Shown in pieces: positions 52,326-60,832 of a stretch of DNA of 64,000 nt. The position numbers and the translations under genes are program-made. The notes beneath the pieces were generated by a model that was not told where the DNA came from, did not search any database, and worked only from the letters and a program-made list of their open reading frames with translations. Source of the stretch: Thermosynechococcus vestitus BP-1 (GTDB lineage: Bacteria > Cyanobacteriota > Cyanobacteriia > Thermosynechococcales > Thermosynechococcaceae); the NCBI RefSeq assembly GCF_000011345.1, contig NC_004113.1:2523501-2587500 (forward strand). Reading direction: 5' to 3'. How positions within the stretch are numbered: the stretch's first letter is position 1; each line of letters starts with the position of its first letter.

Positions 52326-52964
52326 ATGGCTTTTTCCTCCATTGCGGTTCGTGAACTCCCCATTTTTCCTTTGCCGGATGTTGTGCTCTTTCCGGGACGA
52401 CCCCTGCCGCTCCATATTTTTGAATTTCGCTACCGCATCATGATGAATACAATTCTGGAGAGCGATCGCCGATTTGGCATCGTGATGTGGGATCCGCAAA
52501 CGGGACGGCCAGCCACGGTGGGCTGTTGTGCGGAAGTGCGTCGCTACGAACGGCTTCCCGATGACCGCATGCTCATTGATTCTCTTGGTCAGCAGCGGTT
52601 TCGCATCCTTGACTATGTGCGCGAAAAACCCTACCGCGTTGGGCTGGTGGAGTGGATTGAGGATGAACCCACCAGCATTGATCTGCGCCCCTTGGCCCAG
52701 GAAGTACGTCAACTCCTCGAGGATGTGGTGCGCCTCTCGGCAAAACTGACGGAACAACCCATGGAACTGCCCCCTGATGTGCCCACCGCTGCCCTGGAGC
52801 TATCCTATTGGATTGCCAGTAATTTTCGCGGTGTCGCTCAGGAGCAGCAACGCCTTTTGGAGCTACAGTCCACCTACGATCGCCTGCTGCGGGAAGCGGA
52901 AATTTTAACCACCACCCGCAATCACTTGGCGGCCCGCACCGTCCTCAAGGAAACCTTCAAATAG
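52326..52964 (+). CDS. LON substrate-binding domain protein
   Basis: A 212-residue protein consisting of a Lon N-terminal domain without ATPase or protease: ELPIFPLPDVVLFPGRPLPL, HIFEFRYR, GTVGCCAEV-like ATVGCCAEVRRYERLPDDRM, and a helical C-terminus. Stand-alone LON-domain proteins are common in cyanobacteria and plants; the function is unsettled. The ATG is 59 bases after tRNA-Leu. Confidence 0.9.
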   Translation: MAFSSIAVRELPIFPLPDVVLFPGRPLPLHIFEFRYRIMMNTILESDRRFGIVMWDPQTGRPATVGCCAEVRRYERLPDDRMLIDSLGQQRFRILDYVREKPYRVGLVEWIEDEPTSIDLRPLAQEVRQLLEDVVRLSAKLTEQPMELPPDVPTAALELSYWIASNFRGVAQEQQRLLELQSTYDRLLREAEILTTTRNHLAARTVLKETFK

Positions 52965-53045
52965 GCCGTGTCCTTCTCGGCGGAATATGTTACGCTAAAA
53001 GTCTTGCTTATTTTGCATCACATTGCCTTGCAGGGGAGAAAACTG

Positions 53046-53282
53046 ATGAGCCGCGTTTGTCAACTAACTGGAAAAAAAGCCAATAACGCCTACGCTATTT
53101 CCCACTCCCATCGGCGGACGAAAAAACTGCAGCAAGTGAATTTGCAATGGAAACGGGTGTGGTGGCCAGAGGGCAAGCGCTGGGTGCGACTGCGCCTCTC
53201 TACCAAAGCCATTAAAACCCTCGAGCGCAAAGGCCTAAGTGCCTTTGCCAAAGAAGCGGGGTTGGACCTCAACAAACTCTAA
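53046..53282 (+). CDS. rpmB: 50S ribosomal protein L28 (bL28)
   Basis: A 78-residue basic ribosomal protein: [39 protein letters not shown], and [17 protein letters not shown] are the L28 hallmarks. The length is normal. GGGGAG lies a few bases before the ATG. The convergent dipeptidase gene ends 19 bases away. Confidence 0.97.
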   Translation: MSRVCQLTGKKANNAYAISHSHRRTKKLQQVNLQWKRVWWPEGKRWVRLRLSTKAIKTLERKGLSAFAKEAGLDLNKL

Positions 53283-53301
53283 GGGATTCCCCCCTAAAGA
53301 C

Positions 53302-54012
53302 TTAAAGATCCACGCGGCCATAGCGAGCGATAATGTCCCGCTGGCCAGTCTTCTGCTGCGTTTGCCACGCCCACAACTGATCCCCCAGGGAAAAGTGCCA
53401 CCACTCCTTTGGATGGCGCTGGAAGCCTGCATGGATCATGGCTTGATAGAGAATTTGGCGGCGCTGGGCAAAGCAGGCGGCGTTCATCTGCTCAGGATGG
53501 CGATCGTAAAAATCGGGAAAGGAACGCTCGGAAATCTCATCAATGGCGCCCCCCATATCCAAAGGATGGCCTGCCGGGTCGGCGAGGGTCAGATCAACGG
53601 CAGCACCGGTACTGTGGGGGGGTGGTTCTTTGGGGTCTGAGCTGGGCACCGCCCAAAATTGATAAACCTGCTGCCAAATCTCGCTGGCGATCGCGGGCTC
53701 AAGTTGCTGCGGATCATACCCCCGTTCTCGACAGAGGATGGTAAAGGTATGCGTCACCATGAACTGCTGCACCGCAATTGGGCGATAGGCATCAAAGATC
53801 GCCAGTTGCCAGCCGTAGGGCTCTAGGAGCGCTTGGGCACGCTCAAGGGCAGCAATCACCCCTAAGCGCAAGTAAAAGGGGGAAACACTGCCATAGGGGG
53901 CACCCAGACTTTGATAGGGATGGGGGGCCAACCGCACAAAGACAGAGGGAAGAGGTGCTAGGGGCTCCCCACATTCTGCAATGGGAATTTTGGTATAGGG
54001 CTTATCCCCCAT
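53302..54012 (-). CDS. D-alanyl-D-alanine dipeptidase, VanX/DdpX-like
   Basis: The 236-residue zinc peptidase has the family motifs FDAYRP, the metal site PHSTGAAVDLT (His and Asp) and EWWHF (catalytic Glu and metal His). Such chromosomal VanX-like enzymes without vanA/vanH partners are usually peptidoglycan-turnover or dipeptide-salvage enzymes, and nothing here suggests glycopeptide resistance. It begins 5 bases after psb27, so both are likely transcribed together. Confidence 0.88.
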   Translation of the reverse strand: MGDKPYTKIPIAECGEPLAPLPSVFVRLAPHPYQSLGAPYGSVSPFYLRLGVIAALERAQALLEPYGWQLAIFDAYRPIAVQQFMVTHTFTILCRERGYDPQQLEPAIASEIWQQVYQFWAVPSSDPKEPPPHSTGAAVDLTLADPAGHPLDMGGAIDEISERSFPDFYDRHPEQMNAACFAQRRQILYQAMIHAGFQRHPKEWWHFSLGDQLWAWQTQQKTGQRDIIARYGRVDL

Positions 54013-54017
54013 CGGGA

Positions 54018-54422
54018 CTAGGACTTCGCTTCGCGATCAAGGGCGAGTTCGACTTGCTTAAACTCCTGTTCGAGGCGGGCTTTCAGCTTCTCCGGCAGAG
54101 GACGATTGGGATAGGAACTGTAGTGACCCGCGAGGGAGTTGAGGGCGGTTTGCATCGTCATAAAGGAGGAGAGCGATCGCAACGAATCATCGCGACGATA
54201 GAGGGCAAAGAAGTCATTCAACTTTTTGCGGGCCTCTGCTTGAGCTGCCTTTTTGTTGGGGTCATTCTCTGGCAGAGCGATCGCTTCCCGCAGGCTACTG
54301 ATCAGGGCAAGGGTATCTTCACGGAAATTGCCCGTTAGCCCCGTAGGCACATTGGCACAACTGGTCAGGAGTAGTGACACACTGAGGAAAAGCGCGCAAA
54401 CCATCGCCCAAAAACGTTTCAT
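54018..54422 (-). CDS. psb27: Photosystem II assembly lipoprotein Psb27
   Basis: Psb27 is a lumenal lipoprotein that binds CP43 during photosystem II assembly and repair. The 134-residue precursor has a lipobox LLTSC with the modified Cys at 22, after MKRFWAMVCALFLSVSLL. The mature four-helix protein contains GNFREDTLALISSLREAI, and FALYRRDDSLRSLSSF. ATG at 54422 is the natural start; an in-frame extension upstream is unconserved. vanX-like follows after 5 bases. Confidence 0.95.
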   Translation of the reverse strand: MKRFWAMVCALFLSVSLLLTSCANVPTGLTGNFREDTLALISSLREAIALPENDPNKKAAQAEARKKLNDFFALYRRDDSLRSLSSFMTMQTALNSLAGHYSSYPNRPLPEKLKARLEQEFKQVELALDREAKS

Positions 54423-54592
54423 ACTCAACCCCAAAACAAAATTAGGTTTTAAGATACCCACGAGGCTGATCTTAGCAAGAATTGGTTACCCTAACCCGCT
54501 GCTGTCCCTGCGAAAAGGACTGTCTTTGGGGCATGATGATCTCAGCCATGATAAATGCTAGGTGATCAAGGGGTGTAGGAACGCGGTTGGCA

Positions 54593-55093
54593 ATGACAAT
54601 CTACTTTTATCGCGTCAAGGATGCCTACGGCAGTTTTTCCAATTTCTCTCCCCACGGGTTTACCCTAGAGGGTTATTACTGGCCAACAGCGGAACACTAC
54701 TACCAAGCTCATAAATTCTTTGGCACTCCCTATGAGGCCTTTGGTCATGCGATTCGCATCGCGCCAACGCCTGAGGCGGCTGCCCAACTTGGTCGCAGTG
54801 GTCGCTATCCTGTGCATCCCCAGTGGGATCAGCTCAAACAGGCAGTGATGTGGCGTGCCCTTGTGGCTAAATTTACCACCCATGCGGAGTTGCGGGAATT
54901 GCTCTTGGCAACCGTGGATGAAGAATTAGTGGAGGACTCCCCTGTCGATAGCTATTGGGGCTGTGGGGGCGATCGCCAAGGCTCAAACTACCTAGGACGG
55001 CTGCTGATGCATCTGCGGCACTGTCTGCGCCAAGGGGCAGATCTCCACGCCTTTACCCCCCTGCAGGATTGTCCCTTTTGTCAGATGCCATGA
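54593..55093 (+). CDS. NADAR (DUF1768) family protein
   Basis: The 166-residue protein matches the NADAR fold: FYRVKDAYGSFSNFSPHGF, YWPTAEHYYQAHKF and YWGCGGDRQGSNYLGRLLM. Family members include N-glycosidases acting on riboflavin-pathway intermediates (YbiA) and ADP-ribose/NAD-linked enzymes in conflict systems; here it stands alone. The C-terminal tail DCPFCQMP carries a CxxC pair. Its last 13 bases overlap the convergent mutL gene. Confidence 0.87.
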   Translation: MTIYFYRVKDAYGSFSNFSPHGFTLEGYYWPTAEHYYQAHKFFGTPYEAFGHAIRIAPTPEAAAQLGRSGRYPVHPQWDQLKQAVMWRALVAKFTTHAELRELLLATVDEELVEDSPVDSYWGCGGDRQGSNYLGRLLMHLRHCLRQGADLHAFTPLQDCPFCQMP

Positions 55094-56706
55094 CTTTTGC
55101 CGACCACCCAGTGGCGCCGGAAAAAACGGGCAAGGCTAGATTCTTGCAGTTGCAGACAGATAGGGCGACCATGGGGGCAGGTGTGGGGTTGCCGACAACG
55201 GTACCACTGATCCACCAAGGTTTGCATTTCCGCAAGGGTGAGGGGCGTTCCGTTACGAATGGCGCTGCGACAGGCAACGGCAACTTTAGCGGCGCTCAGA
55301 TCCGTCACTTGGCTGAGTTCAATAAGGGCGGCCACTAGATCGGGGCGATCGCGCAATAGACCAGGAACCCTACGCACTGCCCAAAGCTGCACCCCAAAGG
55401 GGGCGATCCCTAGCCCCCAGTCTTGAAAGCGTTGCACCTGTGTTTCCGTGAGGGACTTTAGCAACACCGGCTGCTCTAGCTCCACTGCTTGCCAATCCGT
55501 TTCAATCTGCTCGTAAAGCACCCGTTCATGGGCAATGTGCTGCTCAATCAGCCAAATTCCCTCGGCGTGCTCAACAATAATGTACGTATTGTGCAACTGC
55601 CCAACCACTTTCAGGGGGGGCAAGGAAAGTTGAGCCCCATTGGTGGATAACAGGGTTCGATAGCGAGCAGCAGGTTCAGCCGCCTTGAGCACCTGATAGC
55701 TGCTGGCATCTCTCAAGGGGGTGGCCGGGCAAGCAAGGAGCTGGCCAATGCGTTCTACCAACAGGGCTTGCCATTGCTCTGGCTCCCGTAGATAGATCCT
55801 GCGCTTTTGGGGCTCTGCTGACCAGTCGATCGCCCCCGGGGGTAAATGGAGATGGGCAATACATAGGGGAAAACGCTGCCGAGGGAGACCGCGACCAAAG
55901 GCCTCAAGAATCACCTGCTGCCACGAGGGATCACTGTGCAGTTCCACCCAACGGCCATTAACGGCAACCCCTAACCCATCGGGGCGGGGACGATGGTGGC
56001 GATCCGGCGGCGCTAAGACCAGTTCGATCTGGGCATCCCTCATTTGGCGCAGATCTTGAGGATGAAGTTGCGGGATGAGTTGCAGCAGGCGATCGCTCAA
56101 AGACGCCACCGCCGGCCAGTGACACCACCGTTTGCCCTCCTTCAGGAGATACCAAGCCACCTGCGGAAAACAGAGGGCAATTTGCTGAAGCCGCTGCTGT
56201 AGCTGTTTGGGATTGGCTCCCTGCTGGCGTTGGGGCCAGTCCTGAAAAATGTGCTCAGCAATCACACGGGTCCCCACCGCCATTCCCAGAGGACGCTGGC
56301 TGCGCACTTGGCCGTGGGCATCATAACTCACTTGCCAACCGCTCTCTGCCTCGCGATGGCGACTGCAAATCGTTAACTGGGCCATTTGCGCCAAACTGTG
56401 GAGGGCTTGGCCGCGAAATCCCAAGGTTGTGATGTCGGCTAATTGCCCGCTGGCGGGTAACTTGCTGCTGGTGTAGGGGAGGGCCACTTGAGTGAGATCT
56501 GCCCCGCGAATTCCTTCGCCATTGTCCGTGACCTCAAGGTGCCATGCGGAAGGGTGCCAGTGGAGGTGGATGCGACTTGCGCCGGCATCCAGGGCATTTT
56601 CCACCAGTTCTTGGGCAACCGTGGCAAGGGAGTCGAGGGTTTCAGCAGCAGCGATCGCCCGCTGCATTTCAAGAGGCAATGGAACGACTGTTAGGCCATG
56701 ATTCAT
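55081..56706 (-). CDS. mutL: DNA mismatch repair protein MutL
   Basis: MutL is the GHKL ATPase that links MutS recognition to strand excision. The 541-residue protein has ELVENALDAGASRI, VTDNGEGI and TTLGFRGQALHSLAQM. In the C-terminal domain the endonuclease motif reads EQHIAHERVLYE instead of the usual DQHA-type, with VACRSAIRNG and CPHGRP also present. Its ATG overlaps the coaBC stop by 4 bases (ATGA), so it is translationally coupled to coaBC. Confidence 0.94.
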   Translation of the reverse strand: MNHGLTVVPLPLEMQRAIAAAETLDSLATVAQELVENALDAGASRIHLHWHPSAWHLEVTDNGEGIRGADLTQVALPYTSSKLPASGQLADITTLGFRGQALHSLAQMAQLTICSRHREAESGWQVSYDAHGQVRSQRPLGMAVGTRVIAEHIFQDWPQRQQGANPKQLQQRLQQIALCFPQVAWYLLKEGKRWCHWPAVASLSDRLLQLIPQLHPQDLRQMRDAQIELVLAPPDRHHRPRPDGLGVAVNGRWVELHSDPSWQQVILEAFGRGLPRQRFPLCIAHLHLPPGAIDWSAEPQKRRIYLREPEQWQALLVERIGQLLACPATPLRDASSYQVLKAAEPAARYRTLLSTNGAQLSLPPLKVVGQLHNTYIIVEHAEGIWLIEQHIAHERVLYEQIETDWQAVELEQPVLLKSLTETQVQRFQDWGLGIAPFGVQLWAVRRVPGLLRDRPDLVAALIELSQVTDLSAAKVAVACRSAIRNGTPLTLAEMQTLVDQWYRCRQPHTCPHGRPICLQLQESSLARFFRRHWVVGKSHGI

Positions 56707-57920
56707 GGCAGCCATTCTTGGACAATGTCAAAAATTTGGTGGGCCAGAATTAACTTGGGTACCTTGGCCAAATGGCGCGATCGCCCCTGACAATCCAGGA
56801 CGACCGCGGCGTTTTCAGTGGTGCCAAAACCACAATCCGCTTGATCTACTGCGTTGGCAACAATCAAATCCAAGCCCTTGCGTTTGAGCTTTTCCTGGGC
56901 AGGGGCGACAACGTCCCCCGTTTGGGCGGCAAAACCAATCAGACGTTGGTGGGGCCGACGCATTTGAGCCGCCGCTTGCAAAATATCGGGCACTGGACTC
57001 AGGGGTAAGGCCGTAGGCAACGCCGATTTGGGCAGCTTTCCCGACCACTGCTGAGCCGGGCGAACATCGCCAACGGCGGCAGCCATCACCAGCCAATCTG
57101 CCTCTGGCCACACCTCTAAGACGGCCTTGAACATTGCTTCGCCACTCATTGCTTCAATAGCGCGTACCTGTGCTGGGATTGGCTCGGCGATCGCCCCATG
57201 AATCAACGTCACCTTTGCCCCGCGGTGCAGGGCTGCCCTTGCCAGAGCGATCCCCATTTTTCCCGTTGCCGGATTACCGATAAAGCGCACCGCATCCCAA
57301 TATTCACGGGTGCCCCCGGCGGTAATCAGCAGATGCTTCCCAGCTAAGTCTCGCTTGCCGTGGGTGTAGGCCAAAGAATCTAAATAGGCAATGATTTCCT
57401 GCGTTTGTGCCATTCGCCCCACACCGACAGTGTCACAGGCCAAGTGGCCATAGGCGGGGGGTAAGGAATGATACCGGGGCTGTTGTTGCAGTTGTTGCCA
57501 ATGGGCTTGCACCGTCGGTTGCTCCCACATGGTGGTGTTCATGGCCGGTGCCACCAAGATCGGCATTTGGGAGGCCAGCACGGTACTGGTCAGTAGGTTG
57601 TCCGCCAAACCCAACACCAATTTTGCCAATGTATTAGCTGTCAGCGGAGCAATTAACATCAGGGTTGCCGTTTCCGCCAGCTCAATATGCAGTGGGCGTG
57701 GCGCTTGGGGATGCCAAAAATCCGCATCCGTGAGTACCGATCGCCGGCACAGGGTTGAAAGGGTCAAAGGGGTAATGAACTGCGAAGCAGTCTCCGAAAG
57801 GATGGCAGAAACCTGCCACCCCGCTTTCACCTGCGTGGAGATCACATCGCAGATTTTATAGGCAGCAATGCCACCCCCCACCCCCACCAGCAAATGGGGA
57901 ACTGTTCTAGGACTCGTCAA
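56703..57920 (-). CDS. coaBC: Bifunctional phosphopantothenoylcysteine decarboxylase/synthetase
   Basis: CoaBC makes 4'-phosphopantetheine for coenzyme A. The 405-residue protein has the FMN-dependent CoaC domain (GGIAAYKICDVIS, APAMNTTMWEQP, about 1-185) and the CoaB domain (ITAGGTREYWDAVRFIGN, GKMGIALARAA, GFAAQTGD). The start is probably TTG at 57920 (GAGG three bases upstream is a weak fit); later GTGs are possible. It overlaps the DUF2555 gene upstream by 14 bases and mutL downstream by 4. Confidence 0.93.
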   Translation of the reverse strand: MTSPRTVPHLLVGVGGGIAAYKICDVISTQVKAGWQVSAILSETASQFITPLTLSTLCRRSVLTDADFWHPQAPRPLHIELAETATLMLIAPLTANTLAKLVLGLADNLLTSTVLASQMPILVAPAMNTTMWEQPTVQAHWQQLQQQPRYHSLPPAYGHLACDTVGVGRMAQTQEIIAYLDSLAYTHGKRDLAGKHLLITAGGTREYWDAVRFIGNPATGKMGIALARAALHRGAKVTLIHGAIAEPIPAQVRAIEAMSGEAMFKAVLEVWPEADWLVMAAAVGDVRPAQQWSGKLPKSALPTALPLSPVPDILQAAAQMRRPHQRLIGFAAQTGDVVAPAQEKLKRKGLDLIVANAVDQADCGFGTTENAAVVLDCQGRSRHLAKVPKLILAHQIFDIVQEWLP

Positions 57921-58122
57921 AGGCCTCTAAATCCAAAAGATACAGATAGGGCTCCACCAACTCCGGTCGGTGAAAGGCAATGGCACGCAGGAGGTGCCAG
58001 TCTTCAAGGGCGGCAAAGGGGGTGTCGTAGTCATCCTCCTCAAGCCGCCGTGCCAAGGCCGCCACATCTTGGGGGGTTAGATGGTTGATATATTCCTGAG
58101 AGTAGTGATGTGTTGCTTGCAT
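57907..58122 (-). CDS. DUF2555 small protein
   Basis: A 71-residue acidic cyanobacterial protein: HLTPQDVAALARRLEEDDYD, TPFAALEDWHLLRAIAF, RPELVEPYLYLLDLEAFDES. These match DUF2555; its function is unknown. ATG at 58122 is used. It overlaps coaBC by 14 bases, so DUF2555, coaBC and mutL probably form one operon. Confidence 0.82.
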   Translation of the reverse strand: MQATHHYSQEYINHLTPQDVAALARRLEEDDYDTPFAALEDWHLLRAIAFHRPELVEPYLYLLDLEAFDES

Positions 58123-58323
58123 AACCCCTCCGGCATGACGTCTAGGGAGCACAGCCCTTTTCCCTAGGGATGAAACCTGCTCAACACTGGGAAGACTAAA
58201 GCGTATCCCATCTCTGGGACTCTACATTTTAGAACCCTTAGAAAGGACTGTAATCCTACTGTTAGAATTATAGCCCCTGATGAGAAGCCTTCAGCTTGCT
58301 TCGTTAGACTAGAGTCAACTCTG

Positions 58324-58359
58324 AAATGAATTTGCATTCATTTGCGATCGCGCGATCGC
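58324..58359. repeat. 8-bp hairpin plus tandem HIP1 sites
   Basis: AAATGAAT (58324-58331) and ATTCATTT (58336-58343) form a perfect 8-bp inverted repeat around TTGC. It abuts two head-to-tail copies of the HIP1 octamer GCGATCGC (58344-58351 and 58352-58359). It lies in the 608-base gap between DUF2555 and the 58731 gene, upstream of the EAL relic. Confidence 0.7.
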
Positions 58360-58454
58360 AGGCCTTACAAGGAACAATCGAGAATTGAGGAAGTTGCCGA
58401 CAAGGGATAGGGATCGAGACCAGTTGCCAAAATTAGAAATGAATTGTGTGTGCC

Positions 58455-58607
58455 ATGACTGGCTTGGCGCCGGCAATTCAACTGGAGATGCTGGCGGAAG
58501 GCATTGAAAATACCGATCAAAAGTAGTGCCTGCAACAATTGGGCTGTTAACAGGGACAGGGATTTCTCTTTAGCCAGCCATTGTTAGAAGAGCAAGCTCG
58601 CCAGTGA
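58455..58607 (+). pseudogene. EAL-domain (c-di-GMP phosphodiesterase) relic
   Basis: The plus strand frame reads QLEMLAEGIENTDQK, stop, CLQQLGC, stop, QGQGFLFSQPLLEEQARQ, stop. The first and last parts match the conserved EAL-domain region with AEGIE and GQGFLFS.PL, and the two in-frame stops (58524-58526 and 58548-58550) show it is dead. Only about 50 codons of the domain remain; the EAL signature itself is not in the visible part. Confidence 0.72.
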
Positions 58608-58730
58608 CTGGAAGCAACGGTGGCCAGTCGGTAACCAGAAAGCAAATAGCAAATCATTGTTGCCCTCAGAGCAAAAGCAATAGTCCCCATTGGCTATCGT
58701 TGAAAAAGATAACCGACTGGAGAAAGCCCG

Positions 58731-59120
58731 ATGAAACAGCAGCAGATCACCGCCCTCCTTCTGACGGCGACGCTTAGCGGGGCGATGGCTCCCCTGTCCT
58801 TCTCTGCAGTGGTCCTTGCCCAAGCCACCAATTCAGCCCCTATCAACATTGCTGAGTTGGTCCGTGCCCGCAACTATGCCCGCCAAGCCGCAGAGCGTGC
58901 CAATGGTGGATTAACCCGCTATCGAGCTGAGCAGTCCATGCATGGTCCTGTACGCCAAGCCCCCTATGTGCGTAATGCCGACGGCTCCTACACGTTTCGG
59001 ATTTTGGGCTATCGGGTGAGCAATGGCGTACCCGAATCCCTGCCTAGCCTTGAAACAGTGGCTACTGTGGCTCCCGATGGTCGCACCACCATTGACTACA
59101 ACGGCCCAATCCGCAACTAA
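58731..59120 (+). CDS. Exported hypothetical protein (129 aa)
   Basis: The protein starts with a signal peptide (ITALLLTATLSGAMAPLSFS, cleavage likely after VLAQA) followed by a 95-residue basic domain with YARQAAERANGGLTRYRAEQ and GSYTFRILGYRVSNGV. No family is recognised. It overlaps the convergent dps gene by 4 bases (CTAA). Confidence 0.75.
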   Translation: MKQQQITALLLTATLSGAMAPLSFSAVVLAQATNSAPINIAELVRARNYARQAAERANGGLTRYRAEQSMHGPVRQAPYVRNADGSYTFRILGYRVSNGVPESLPSLETVATVAPDGRTTIDYNGPIRN

Positions 59121-59593
59121 CTGACCAAACCATCACCCTTAGCCAAGAACTCCTTGAGGAACCAGCGATGTTTTTGGTGAGTTTGCACCAAGCGGGTGTA
59201 GAGATCGGCGGTACCAATATCACCGGCCTCAGTGGCGATTTCGGCATCTTGGTGCATCTCAGTAATGATCAGTTCATGGTTGGCGATCGCCTCCTCGATC
59301 ATTTGCTTGACCGTGAGCTGGCCGCTGGAGGGCGTCACCGTGGCCACTTTTAGGTAGTCGGCCGGATCCGCCACGGGTTGACCATCCAGCATGAGGCTAC
59401 GCTCAGCCAGTTCATCAATCATGGCAAAAACCTCTGACCCCTGTTCTTCAAAAAGCAGGTGTAAATCGCGGAACAGAGGGCCGTAGGTCAACCAATGGTA
59501 CTTTTTGTAGTTCAAATACATGACCACTGCATTGGCCTGTTCCCGTTTTAGCGTCGTCAGCACTTGTTCTTTCAGCGTAGTTGTTGCACTCAT
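59117..59593 (-). CDS. dps: Dps-family ferritin-like protein
   Basis: Dps dodecamers oxidise and store iron and protect DNA from peroxide. The 158-residue protein has the intersubunit ferroxidase ligands His33 (KKYHW), His45 (RDLHLLFEE), Asp60 and Glu64 (DELAER), and a long C-terminal helix QTHQKHRWFLKEFLAK. Thermosynechococcus has two Dps proteins; this is one of them. It shares its stop region with the 58731 gene. No PerR or Fur box was identified upstream. Confidence 0.95.
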   Translation of the reverse strand: MSATTTLKEQVLTTLKREQANAVVMYLNYKKYHWLTYGPLFRDLHLLFEEQGSEVFAMIDELAERSLMLDGQPVADPADYLKVATVTPSSGQLTVKQMIEEAIANHELIITEMHQDAEIATEAGDIGTADLYTRLVQTHQKHRWFLKEFLAKGDGLVS

Positions 59594-59786
59594 AGCAGTC
59601 TCCTTTGACAGTCATTCAACTGTCCTATCTTACTTAATCATACTCATAACGAGTACGCTTTAGCAACCCCTTAGGGTGCTACTGCCATTCTATTGACATT
59701 AAGATGAAGGTAGTTCCCTGCTGCTCAACAACTTAGGATAGGCAGCATAACAATGAACTCAATAATTTAGTTTTTGAGTTACTCCT

Positions 59787-60743
59787 ATGGATGCTTCGGC
59801 CAATCGCCCCGACACCTACGTTCCCCACTTAAACTCACCGACTCGCTCCGGTGAACAGCAGCGGGGGTTTCTGCGTCCCACTGAGCTGATTTTAGCGGCA
59901 CCCACGCCCCGATTATTGTTGCACTCAGTTTACATGCAACGTTCAATTGTCTTGGATCAACTACCTGTTTGGCAAATTGGTCGCAGTAAAGACTGTGATA
60001 TCGTTTTGCCCGATCGCTGGTGTTCACGGCATCACATTCGCATTGAGCGCCAAGGAGATCATCGTTATTATTTGACTGACCTCAAGAGCATGAACGGGAC
60101 CTTTGTGGGCAATAAGCGCATCCAGGCTCCCTACATCCTGCGGCATGGGGATCGGATTACCCTTGGTGAGTCAGAGCTAGAATACATTGACCTGCGGGAT
60201 GTGCCAAGTCCTCACCCCTACACCAACCACTCCCGTGAGAGCAAGGCTCAAGTGACGGTGTTGATGACCCATTCTTCCCGTACCCAAGGGGAAATGTGGC
60301 GGGAATTATTGAACTCCCAAGGTCTTTCAACGATTTGGGCAACTTCCCACTTTGAGTTAGAAAAAATCATTGCTCATCTGGAGTCCCTCAACTGCAACAT
60401 CAACCTCTTGCTCTTGGATTTGGGAATGCCAAAAACTAACCCCTACGATTTTTGTCGGCAGTATCGCCAGCGCTATCCACAAATGAATGTCATTCTCCTC
60501 AGTGGCATGCGTACCCGTGTCCATGAATCGGAATGCAAGTGGGCAGTCAATCAAGGTGCGATGGCCCTCTTTGGGGGGTTGCCCCGCGAAAATCTCTTTG
60601 GGGAGCTCACAAGCATTACAGAGCGATTACAAACCATTGCCAAAGCCCTGGGGTGGACCTACTTCAATCCTGAAGCCCTTACCAGTACCCTGCTAAAACT
60701 GCAAGATGCCGTGGATACGGAGATGTCGGGGATTGTCCTCTAG
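59787..60743 (+). CDS. FHA-domain protein with degenerate receiver-like domain
   Basis: Residues about 50-130 form an FHA phosphothreonine-binding domain (QIGRSKDCDIVLPDRWCSRH, NGTFVGNKRI, HGDRITLGESELEYI). Residues about 150-290 resemble a response-regulator receiver (VTVLMTHSSRTQ, LLLLDLGMPKTNPYDFCRQY, ILLSGMR) but lack the N-terminal acidic pair and the conserved Lys (FGGLPREN). The Asp in LLLLDLGMP is retained. It probably couples Ser/Thr phosphorylation to a partner; the partner kinase is unknown. It starts 193 bases from dps, divergently. Confidence 0.82.
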   Translation: MDASANRPDTYVPHLNSPTRSGEQQRGFLRPTELILAAPTPRLLLHSVYMQRSIVLDQLPVWQIGRSKDCDIVLPDRWCSRHHIRIERQGDHRYYLTDLKSMNGTFVGNKRIQAPYILRHGDRITLGESELEYIDLRDVPSPHPYTNHSRESKAQVTVLMTHSSRTQGEMWRELLNSQGLSTIWATSHFELEKIIAHLESLNCNINLLLLDLGMPKTNPYDFCRQYRQRYPQMNVILLSGMRTRVHESECKWAVNQGAMALFGGLPRENLFGELTSITERLQTIAKALGWTYFNPEALTSTLLKLQDAVDTEMSGIVL

Positions 60744-60832
60744 AACCGCTGCACAGATGAGTGAGCAGTGCTACAGTCAGTGGAAGTAGTGTTTTCAGCA
60801 GATGGCGAACATTGGTTGTTACGACGTCACAA

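Noticed and set aside
53302-54012. Vancomycin resistance locus
   Set aside because: Only a VanX-like dipeptidase is present; vanA-, vanH- and vanRS-like genes are absent and the gene is paired with psb27.
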